Source of the DNA: Proteromonas lacertae
Lineage: Eukaryota > Sar > Bigyra > Opalinata > Proteromonadidae
Assembly (NCBI GenBank): GCA_002245135.1
Contig: NGBS01000358.1
Coordinates: 1-30,930, forward strand
Direction of reading: 5' to 3'
Length of the DNA: 30,930 nt
Part shown: positions 1 to 10,181 of the stretch, piece after piece
Position numbering within the stretch: position 1 is the stretch's first letter
Layout of the letters: each line of letters begins with the position of its first letter
Translations under genes and position numbers: made by a program
Notes under the pieces: model-generated
Databases searched by the model: none
What the model was told of the DNA's origin: nothing
The model's input: only the letters and a program-made list of their open reading frames with translations

Positions 1-763
1 AGGATTTAAATTACTACAAGATAATTTACAAATGTTAGTAAATGATAATCCACCATATGAAATGGATTTAAGTAATATGGAAATAGATGATGAAAGTGTA
101 ATATTATTGCTAAATAAAATTGATTCAATTGGAGAATGCAGAATAATATATTTGAATGACAACAATATCAGAATGAGAGGATTAAAATCAATTTGTTTAA
201 AATCAAATTGTCCATTTATAGAAATTAATACTAAATTATGGGGAAATGATGAATTGAAATACTATTTCAATTATTGTCTTAACAGATCTGTAAGATATGA
301 TAGACAATATGATTTTCAAGTATGTTTTTCTATATTTGTAATGAAATAGATATGAACATTGATGATTCTCTTATTTCTAAAATTACATTGATTAATTACG
401 ATAGTCTTGATTTATCCAACAATCAAATAACTTCTAAAGGATTAAAACAGTTAACAGCTTTTTATATTTCAATACATGATAATCCAATTGGTGATGAAGG
501 AATAGAAATAATATGTAAATATTTAAACAAATTTGTTGATAAAAATTCATCATTAAATCTTTCAAGTATTTTTATGAATATAATATAATTCTGTTATTTG
601 AATAGATATTGGGATGAATAAAAAAGGATTGAAAATGTTAATTGAAAGATTAAAGGTTGATAAACCATTGCGAAAGATTAATCTTTCAGGAAATGAATTG
701 AATGAAGATGAATTGAGATTAATGGAAGAAAATAAAAGTTGTTTTATTTTTGGATGCAATTGA
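1..763 (+). CDS. Leucine-rich-repeat protein, 3' part (5' end outside the window)
   Basis: Reading is open from base 2 in the frame containing the Met at 32, so the gene starts upstream. Each repeat has the form LDLSNNxIxxKGLKxL, as in RanGAP/NLR-type LRRs (for example LDLSNNQITSKGLKQL near 405-455 and INLSGNELNEDEL near 677-715). The last intron is clear: 566-605 (40 nt, gtattt...aatag), joining SLNLS to NIGMNKKGL. Stop TGA is at 761-763. Between about 300 and 352 the frame changes by -1. The first frame ends at a TAG at 347-349 while the LRR continues in the next frame (MNIDDSLISK). A 30-nt GT-AG intron at 320-349 does not restore the frame by itself. A missing base, perhaps in the T run at 324-329, would. 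Function is probably protein binding; the partner is unknown. Confidence 0.7.
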
Positions 764-1127
764 TATGGAATTGGAATAATCAAACTAGATGGAATATCAG
801 AGAAGAAAGAAAGAAATTGTGGAAGAGTTTATAAACGTTGAATAATTAATCATTCTTTTATTATCTATACATGCTGTGAATGTGTAATATATCGAATTTC
901 TACATAAAGTAAAATAAGCAATGAAAATGTATAATACATAAAATTTTAAAAGTATATAAATCTATAACGATGTTTATGATTGACTAATTATGTTTTAAAC
1001 ATTTCCTAAAAATATATTCGTTTCAATGATAGTTGAGTTTTTTTAAATCTGCTTTTATGTCTTCAAATGAAAGAGAAAGTATTATATAATACAATTTTTC
1101 AATTCTTTTAGATGCTATAAAAGGAGC
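764..1127. other. Intergenic, no gene seen
   Basis: This AT-rich stretch separates two plus-strand genes and contains no open reading frame I can support. It should hold the 3' UTR of the LRR gene and the promoter of the next gene. I see no RNA gene or repeat. Confidence 0.5.
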
Positions 1128-4100
1128 ATGAAATGTTCAAGTTGTAAATGTGGTTCATTTAATCCAGATAACCAAGGGATATGTATAGACTGTCACCATA
1201 ATCACAAAATGGATAATAATGTTTTTGTAAATACAAATATACCATCATCCATATCTAGTCACCTAAATCCTCTACAATCACCAAACTATGTGAATAGTAT
1301 ATCCGAAATACAATCTGACATGGGTATAAATAATTTAATTATAAATATAGAAGAAGAATATGAAAATTCAAGTGGATTAATATCACCCTCACAAATAAGT
1401 GATGTAGTAACTAGAGGTTATAGTAATGGTCATAAATTATGTGTTCTATGTGATATCATCCTAGAGCATGTATTTTATCCAACAGAAGATCTTACAGAAT
1501 CAATAGAAATGAATGATAGTGATGATGAAAAACATTTGGATATAAAAAGCATTATAAATGAAAAACTTGAATTAATCGAATATTCTCCAATAGAAATAAT
1601 AATAGAAAGTAATGAATTCAAAATATTGAGCTTTGAACCGAATAATATGCTATTAAATAATGATATTAATAATAATAATGAAGATATGAATTTATCATGT
1701 ACATATGCTGAAACATTGTCATTAGTATCAACTCCACCAATTTCTCAATCCTATTTACCACCTCCACTACCACAACAACAACAGCAATATCCATTTATAC
1801 AACAACCCATTCCACCTCAACAATCCTTTTTTAATTCTTTATTACCTTTTCAACCGTTAGGTGGATCAATAACTTTTGGTAATGCGACTATCAATATTTC
1901 TAATTTTACACTCAATGGTGGAATACCAAACCAACAATCGTTTGCAGAACAACAACAACAACAACAGTCTTTTAGTAATTCGCAACAGTATAATCAATCA
2001 CATAAATACACTAAAAATCAAAATGTTGTTGCTGTAGATATTTATAATGAAATTAATGAAGTTATTAAAACAGAAAAAGAAGATTATAATACAAAAACAT
2101 TTGATGAAAGTATAATTGATAATGAGATGATATTATTAGAAAAGAAAATAGTTGAAGAATCAAAAATATTCACTACAAATACAATCATTAGTTGTGTTAA
2201 TGATAATGAAGAATATCCTTCATTCTTTTCCTCTTATTCTGATAATAATAAAACACAGAATAATATACTTAATATGGAAGATAATAATGAAATAAAGAAT
2301 AGTGATTATGGAATTATAGAATATGGATTATGTGATTTTATATTTGAATTATCTCCTGTAGAAATAACTAAAATGATATGCGAGAATTTAGAGTTGTTAA
2401 AGAAGCTGAGGTGTGTGATACTGAATCATTAGATGTGTTAAGTAATGAAATGAACACTTTATTAGCAGAATTGAAAGAAGAAGAAAAGAGAATCAAAGAA
2501 ATTCAAAATGATGAAAAAGAAAGTGATGAAAGTGAAGAAGAAGAAGAAGAAGAAGAAGAAGAAGAAGAAGAAGAAGAAGAAGAAGAAAATAGTGAAGAAG
2601 GAGAAGAGGAGGAAGAGGATGATAGTGAAAATGAAGAAGAATTGGAGAATGGAGTTGAAGATGATAATGATAATAAGAGTGTTTATGAATATGAAGAAAT
2701 TGATGAAGAAGGAAATGTTATAACTCAAATTCCATACCAAGAATGTTGTGAATCCTCTTTTACCGAGATATTTGAGAATAATGATGAAAATGAAGTAGTA
2801 TTAAAGAAAAATGATAATGAAAATAAGAGTTTGAATGAAGAGAATGAAGAAATAAGAATGATAAATGGAAAAATGATTCGACGAGTAAAGAAAACACTTC
2901 CAAACTCAAACTCCAAATCAGAAGCCAAAGTGAAAGCTAAAACTGAAAGACTGAATAAATTGAATGAATATATAAATGGAATGACCGAAGAAAGTGCAAT
3001 TGTGTATAGTTGTGATATAATAGGATTTGAAAACCTAGAAAATGAAGATGATGAAGAGAAAGTGAAAGAAGAAATGTCAATAGAAGCTGAAGAAGCTGAA
3101 CTATTCAAGCTGGAAAATGGATTTAATAGTTTAGAAGAACTTGAAAAAGAAATAGAAAATGAAGAATATGAAAGTGTTAAAGAATCAGAAGAAATCAAAT
3201 CTAAATCCAAATCAAAGAATAAAAGAAATAAAAGGAAAAGAAAGAATAAAAAGAAGAAAGAATCAGAAATAGAGAACAATATAGAAGATAATGAAGTAAA
3301 GAATACTGAAAAGGGAATTGAAGTAGATACAGCTAAGGCAAATGAGGAAAAAGATAAATCATCAAAGAAGAAAAAGAATAAGAAAAAGAAAGAAGAAACT
3401 ACTAATAAAAATAAAAATGAATCAAAAGTTCAAAAGTCAAGTAGATCATTCTCTCCTCTTCATTTAAATAAAAGTTATCAATTTGGAATAATTGAGAATG
3501 AATTAATAAATGTAATAAATGATTCAGAAGATGATTATGATTATTCAGACAATTCTGAAGGAGAAGAAGAGGAGGAAGAGGATGATAGTGAAAATGAAGA
3601 AGAATTGGAGAATGGAGTTGAAGATGATAATGATAATAAGAGTGTTTATGAATATGAAGAAATTGATGAAGAAGGAAATGTTATAACTCAAATTCCATAC
3701 CAAGAATGTTGTGAATCCTCTTTTACCGAGATATTTGAGAATAATGATGAAAATGAAGTAGTATTAAAGAAAAATGATAATGAAAATAAGAGTTTGAATG
3801 AAGAGAATGAAGAAATAAGAATGATAAATGGAAAAATGATTCGACGAGTAAAGAAAACACTTCCAAACTCAAACTCCAAATCAGAAGCCAAAGTGAAAGC
3901 TAAAACTGAAAGACTGAATAAATTGAATGAATATATAAATGGAATGACCGAAGAAAGTGCAATTGTGTATAGTTGTGATATAATAGGATTTGAAAACCTA
4001 GAAAATGAAGATGATGAAGAGAAAGTGAAAGAAGAAATGTCAATAGAAGCTGAAGAAGCTGAACTATTCAAGCTGGAAAATGGATTTAATAGTTTAGAAG

Positions 4101-4965
4101 AACTTGAAAAAGAAATAGAAAATGAAGAATGTGAAACAATAAAATCACTAAATCAAAATAACTCAAAACAAAAGAATAAAATTAAGAATAAAACTAAAAC
4201 TAAGACTAAAAGCGATAATACTAGTCAAAATAAAAGAAATAAAAAAGCAGGAAAGAGAAATAAGAATAGATCAAATGAAAAGTGTAAATTAATAATGGAT
4301 AAAGGATTAGATTTACTATACGATGAGAATAAATGTATAGAAGAAGAGTTATTTTTCACTGAAGAATGTCCAAGTATAAAAGAGAGTGATGATGAAAATG
4401 ATCTACAAAATGTAATAGAAAATGAGGAAGAAACAATCCTGACAGATGATAATTATATATTAGTCTATCAACCAGATATTATTTCCATTGAATCTAATAA
4501 AACAAATGAAGTAATAAAACGACAAGTTCAGAAAAAATACTCTTCAAATGTTATTATAAGATTTTCAGAGTATGATATTATTAATTTTATATATCGTGGA
4601 ATGGATTTGCAAATATATAAATTAAATAATCAAATAACCAACTTACAAAGAAAATTGAATGAATCTAAAGACCAAATTCCACTATTGGAGAAGAAAATAT
4701 CTTCATATGAACCATTAATTGTATATATTTATATGTTATTTATATATAGAAACAAAAGGATGAAGAAATAGCAAAAATGAAAAAATTACTTTCAGATACT
4801 GTATATTTCATCATTTTTATTTATTTTACTTAGAGGAAGAGAAGTTTAAGCAGTGAAGGATTGAGTAAATCGGGATATTCTCTTAATACAGAAGAACTAG
4901 ATGCAAAATTACAGAAGAATCTTGCTGCTTTACAAAAATTACATCAAGTTCTCCATCCAGATTAA
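1128..4965 (+). CDS. Zinc-motif protein with long Glu/Lys-rich region and C-terminal coiled coil
   Basis: The N-terminus (residues 3-26) carries a compact Cys/His motif, CxxCxC...CxxCxHxxH, a small zinc-binding module seen in amoeboid and fungal signalling proteins. A Gln/Pro-rich stretch follows (bases about 1740-2000), then a highly acidic and basic low-complexity region with a (GAA)n tract and two identical 566-bp blocks. The C-terminal exons read as a coiled coil (IYKLNNQITNLQRKLNE). Introns 4721-4749 (29 nt) and 4801-4833 (33 nt) are in phase 0; stop TAA is at 4963-4965. Around 2371-2431 the frame changes by -1. One extra A in the AAAG run near 2399-2402 would give a smooth heptad-like join (ENLELLKEAEV); GT-AG introns of 53-83 nt would also keep the frame but use poor sites. 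I recognise no enzyme domain and the function is unknown. Confidence 0.7.
2534..2587 (+). repeat. (GAA)n microsatellite, about 18 units
   Basis: An uninterrupted GAA trinucleotide run encodes poly-Glu inside the acidic region of the zinc-motif protein. It is likely length-polymorphic. Confidence 0.9.
2602..3167 (+). repeat. Direct repeat, copy A (566 bp)
   Basis: This block is identical base for base, by my line-by-line reading, to 3565-4130. The offset is 963 bp, which is 321 codons, so the reading frame is kept. The copies diverge at both edges: one GAA unit differs at the left, and GAATATGAAAGTG against GAATGTGAAACAA at the right. Confidence 0.9.
3565..4130 (+). repeat. Direct repeat, copy B (566 bp)
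   Basis: Second copy of the 566-bp block, with no mismatch seen even at third codon positions. It lies in the same exon as copy A, separated by a Lys/Glu/Asn-rich spacer of about 400 bp. Confidence 0.9.
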
Positions 4966-5172
4966 TAATATTACCGATTATATATATAATTTTCATTTGT
5001 TATGCTAATTTCTTTTTAATGACTTGTGTATTGAACCTTTTGTGTTATTACTTTCAAATTGAGTTGATATAGCGTTATATCAAGCAATTACACTTTTATA
5101 TTGTTTTAAATTACATGTTTATCATGCTTAATACCAAAAATTCACTCAGTGAGTGACTCATTTTAATAAAAT

Positions 5173-8121
5173 ATGTCTGATTATAATAACATCACTGACA
5201 TCAATGAGATTGATAGGTTTATTACTAAAAAGTTAAATATATTAGGATTAAAGAGAACAATTCAAGCAGAAAAAGTATCTAATTTCTTTCTTATAGATTC
5301 TAGCTCCATTATGTTATTGATAGAAAAATTAAATGAAGAATCTACAGCTGCATATTTATTAAGATATGATAGAGATAAGTATATTTATGAATTACAGCAA
5401 TAGTGTTGATAATTGTTCATTTGAAGAACTTTATAATGTTTTAACACTAGTTGATCAATATAATGATGTTAAAAGAAAGAAAAAGGAAGTAAAAGAGAAA
5501 ATTGAGAGATTAGTATAAGTATAATCTAATAGTGATATAGAATAAATACAATCATGAAGAAGATCAGAAAATTCAAGATTGTACAGAAGTAGAAGTATAT
5601 TTCTGTATTTTATTATGAAATTAGGAGTTAGATCAATTATTAGAAAGAGCAAAAGCAGCACCGAACAGAAAAGAATTAATACCATTAAAAGAAGATATAT
5701 TGAATCATAAATTCGATAATCCGAAATTGCTAAAAGTAATTAAGAATAAGGAAGATAAAAAAGATTTGAAAAGGATGGTTTCTTATGGATTTTATTTAAA
5801 AGTTAATAACGTATGAAAATTATTATATTAGATTGCTTAGGATTTTAGTTTTATTGATGAGATTCTTCAAAAGTACCTTATTTTTACTACCTCTGTTAAT
5901 GATGAAGCTTCTGAAGATTTGAAAAAGAAATACAAAAAGTATGATGGACATAGATATAAATTTAGCAATTTTTTTAAGAAGGATATATCTCAAGAAGGAT
6001 ATAAAGTATTAATTCACATTTATTTAATAATGTAGTTTTTATGCATTTATAGAGGAATAAAACTAGATGCATTAAATATAAAATACAAAATAAACAGAAC
6101 AACATTTCTTAATATTCATAGGAAGCTATATCATATGTTCTTTAAAAACTTAGATATGTGTGGAATTATATCAAAAGTATATATAACAAATTGTAGGATT
6201 TAATGTAGTTTCTAAATATTATAATTGATGATTTATGGGATACTTATCTTCGAGATGATTATTATAATAGATGCTTGGAAAAAATAAATACAATCTGCAA
6301 GAAAAGAGCAGTAGAAGTGTTTAGAAAGTATCTACCACAGTTATTATACACAAAACCTGTCGAAGGGAAAGTAATTATGGGAATAGATCCAGGTTATAAA
6401 AATGGATGTAAATGTGCAATTATAAATGCAAATGGAAGATTATTAGATAAGTTTATAGTATCAGTTGATAATAGAGTTAAAATGAGAAGGTTTGATAATC
6501 CACCTGATGTAAAACCTATAAATAGTAAAACAAAATTAATCAGTATTGATTTATCTAATAAAAACACAAAGCAGTTTAGTGATACTGTATCATTACATAC
6601 TACAAGTAGTAGTGCTAACCCATTTCAATGTAATTCTTTAGTAGATAAGGAGAATACAGCAAATTTATTTGATATGACTGAAAGAGAAGCACCACCAAAA
6701 CCTCCACTATATTTTGAGTCTATTAATGTTTTACAAAAGAAAATAAATGAATTTAAAGTCAATGTATTGTTAATTTTGAAATATATATTTGAAATAGATT
6801 ATTGCAGTTGGAAATGGTACAGCATCACATAAAGCACAAAAGCTTGTTGTAAAAGCAATTGAAAATTATCCAGATGTAAACTATGTTATAGTTGATGAAT
6901 CAGGATCATCAGCTTACTCAGTTACTCCAGAAGCAAAAGAAGATAATGATGATATTGATGAATTATTCATTAGTGCTTTATCTTTAGCTAGAAGAGTGTC
7001 TTATCCATTATCAGAATATGTTAAAATGAAACCAAACACATTAGGAATTGGTCAATATCAGAAAGACTTAGATGAAAAAGAATTAGAAAAATCAGTCAAA
7101 ATGATAATTGATGAGTTAGTGAGTAAAATAGGAGTTGATGTTAATAGAGCAAATAGAAAGTTGCTTAGTTGTGTATCAGGAATTAATGAAAGAACAGCAG
7201 ATATGATATACAACTATTGTTCTAATAATCAAATAACATCAAGAGACGAAATAGAAGACTTGGAATTTATGGATGATAAAACATACAAAATGTGTGCTGG
7301 ATTCTTAACTTTTAGTATATATATAATGATGTAATATTTTATATATAGAGAATAGTCCAGAACCACTAGATAATACAATCATACATCCCTATGATTATGG
7401 ATTGTTTTACAAATATTTCCATCCTGATGATATAAAAACAAAAAATTGGAGGAATAAATTGAAAGATAAAGTTAAGACAATAGATAAATCTGAATTTAAT
7501 GGAAATCAGAAGTATATACTTGATTATATATTGAATGATCCAATTATTCATTTAAGCAATTCTATGAAGCAATACCATGAAATAAAATGTCATGATAATA
7601 CATTTGTAAACTGTGTATTAAAAGGTAGAGTTGAATCAATAACTGATTTTGCAGCATTTATTGATGTTAATTTATGTAATAATGCATTTCTTCCTAAAAA
7701 TGAAATGACTAAAGAAATTTTAGAAGAAAATGGATATGGAGATGAATTGAAAATTGGAGATTATGTAAATGTTATAGTAACTTATAAAAAATATAAAGAT
7801 TTAGTTTTTGTTGATGATAAAATTGATGATAGTCAATTCAACAGAAGATATCATGAATTGCTTGGAGAGTATAGAAATAGTCATCCATTCGAAAGTATAA
7901 CAAATTGATAATATTATAAAATAGGTGATATTGGTGAAATAAGAGAAGGAATAGTTAAAAGTATTGAAGATGATTATGCAACTATTGAATTATCTAAGTA
8001 TCAGAGTGGAATAATGTATAAAGAAGATTATCCTTATGAACTACATAAAAATGACAAATTATTTGTTGCTATAGTATTTGCTTCTATAGAAATCTTCAAT
8101 GTCAAATTGGCTTACAAATGA
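5173..8121 (+). CDS. Tex/SRBD1-like S1 RNA-binding protein, 10 exons
   Basis: The model joins 5173-5378, 5404-5512, 5541-5594, 5625-5810, 5841-6005, 6036-6176, 6209-6763, 6798-7314, 7349-7894 and 7925-8121 (891 aa). All nine introns are GT-AG and 25-34 nt long. The order matches the Tex family: an N-terminal helical region with LLRYDRD (Tex ARYRKE) and the INRGE-like YRGIKLDAL; a YqgF-type RNase H fold starting GIDPGYKNGCK (residues about 345-355) and continuing IIAVGNGTAS and VDESGSSAYS; then LSLARRVSYPLSEYVK, LGIGQYQKD, a helix-hairpin-helix (LLSCVSGINERTADMI), CAGFLTF and HPYDYG; then an S1 domain (GRVESITDFAAFIDV) and a second, weaker S1-like repeat. A Ser/Asn/Pro-rich insert of about 90 residues interrupts the YqgF domain. 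Tex relatives bind nucleic acid and act in transcription or RNA handling; the exact role here is inferred. Overall identity is secure. Confidence 0.9.
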
Positions 8122-8449
8122 TTAATAAGAAATTATTATATATCGAGTTATGTTATATTTTATTATTAGTACAGCTATTTAAAAAGCAATTATTTTAATG
8201 CATTTTTACATCTTTTTCTAATTGTAGTGATTCTATCTTTTCCTTATATCATTTGTTGATGATACCATTATTCTACTCCCATTGTCAATAATTTCCCTTG
8301 TTGAACTAATTAAAGCTGAAAATGAGTTTAAAATACAAATATTTCAAAAACTGTCCTAACTTCAAACTTTTTTTTAATTTTGTTCAATAAAGGATTAATA
8401 CAGCCCTGAATTAAAAAAATACATTTAGAAAATGTTAAAATTATAATTA
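8122..8449. other. Convergent intergenic spacer
   Basis: This spacer lies tail to tail between the Tex-like gene and the CDF gene. It is AT-rich with no supported reading frame, and must contain both 3' UTRs. Confidence 0.5.
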
Positions 8450-8865
8450 TTATTCTGTAACAGGTTTAATAGGAATATCAATATGTATTTCAACATGAGT
8501 GATATCTTGTATAGTTAAAATCAAATCCCTACAATCAGCAGCCACTTTTGATGCTTCTTTTATTGATAGACTATCATCTAAACCTAAAACAATTTCCACT
8601 GAAATACTATCTATTCAAAATAATGAAAAAACAATAAATACTAATAAGATAATGAATATAAATATGTGAAATATATTCAATATCAGGTACTTCATCTAAT
8701 AACAATTTAATATTCAACTTAATATCTGTTTCAGGTCTAAATGAATGAGGAGATTTAATCAAATTTGATCTATTCTTCAAAAATGCAGATGTATATGTAT
8801 GAACATAAACTTCAAATATTTCAGGAATATTCTGCTTTAATAAATCTCTTACTCTTTTAGCTATC

Positions 8866-8896
<31 letters not shown>

Positions 8897-9028
8897 TATA
8901 TTATATACTTGTTCACCTGATGAAACAGTTGTTGTTGATGAAACTCCAATATCAATATGCACTAAATCATAACTTCCCATTTTGTGGGATATTATATTAT
9001 CCCAAATCTCTAAATCAGTAACATCTTT

Positions 9029-9062
<34 letters not shown>

Positions 9063-10000
9063 CTATACAAACATTATTAATCTTTGGAATAATATCAAGA
9101 TCATTTGAATCTGTTATTTCATATACATTCTCTTTACCAATACTAAAACCTGTTTTCATAATCATTCCTGCAACAATTAATCCTGCAATAGGATCTAATA
9201 CAGGCATACTATTTAATACATATATAATATAATATACTCTATTAATCTACCAGCAAATCCAACTAAAGCCATTAAACTGGATAAAGCATCACTTCTATGA
9301 TGCCATGCATTTGCAATAAGTGTAGAACTGTTATATTTCTTACCTAATTTGACAGTTACTCGGTATAACCATTCCTTTGATAGTAATGATAACACCAATA
9401 TTCCACAGCCAAGGGAATTTAACAGAAGTGTAGATGGATCTGATGTTGTTTGTGAAGAAAATGTAGTTTTGAATGAATTATAAGAGGATAAACCGATTGT
9501 ATATCCTGCTACTAGTAATAAAGATGAGACACAGAGAGATCCTATTGTTTCATATCTTCCATGTCCCCATCTATGATATAAATGAGTAATTATACGGATG
9601 ATCTTCATCTGGTGGCAGCCTTGCTAATCTAAATGATATTAATGTTATTGCATCAGATATAAGATCAGATAAGGAATGAAAAGAATCTAGAATTTAACGA
9701 GTATTTTATACCAGCTATCAATGCTGGAGATTGACATAGAAATCCTATCAGACCCTATTAATAAAAACAAATAAAACTATACTTTACCTGCTGCTAACCC
9801 CACATTCACACCACCTCCAATTAGAGTAATTTTAGCACCTTCTCTTATTTCATTATCTCTACAATCAATATATATCATAATAACTACTTATTTTGTGGAT
9901 TATTTACAGGACATGGGATTTGGTTAATGGGATTAGGATGTTGCTGTGAAAAATACTTAAAAAAATGTGTAAATGATGTAATATATGGTCTGACGATCAT
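8450..10000 (-). CDS. Cation diffusion facilitator (CDF/ZnT) metal transporter
   Basis: The model joins complement 9888-10000, 9783-9858, 9712-9754, 9596-9686, 9238-9570, 9069-9208, 8909-9030, 8642-8864 and 8450-8610 (433 aa). Introns are 25-44 nt. It is a proton-coupled exporter of divalent metal, probably zinc, with the two HxxxD metal sites of the family: HSLSD in TM2 (about residue 80) and HHRSD in TM5 (about residue 195). Other family signatures are NVGLAAGKGLIGF, PPDEDHPWGHGRYETIGSL and LDPIAGLIVAGMI. The cytosolic C-terminal ferredoxin-like dimerisation domain follows, with an inserted segment before SVEIVLGLDDSL. The N-terminus (MIVRPYITSF...) is basic and aromatic, loosely like a mitochondrial presequence, but this is weak. 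The start is the first in-frame ATG. Metal specificity cannot be read reliably. Confidence 0.92.
9032..9060. repeat. (AT)n microsatellite inside a CDF intron
   Basis: This TATATA run makes up nearly the whole of intron 9031-9068 of the CDF gene. Confidence 0.85.
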
Positions 10001-10181
10001 ATGATCGTATTTTAAAGATTTTGTCAATATATTCATATTTCTAAAGAATTATTCGTTTTATAAATTTTTCGATAACCAAAGAATATTTAAAAAATAAAAA
10101 AATGTTAAAGAAATCATACAACCCTAAAAACAATCACAATAAAGAAAATTATTAGTAATTAACAAAACATTTAACTATATT

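Noticed and set aside
2462..4071. Long Phe/Ser-rich reading frames on the minus strand, and a Lys-rich one at 2508-2723
   Set aside because: They are antisense or alternate-frame readings of GAA/GAT-rich coding sequence; the sense frame joins coherent exons.
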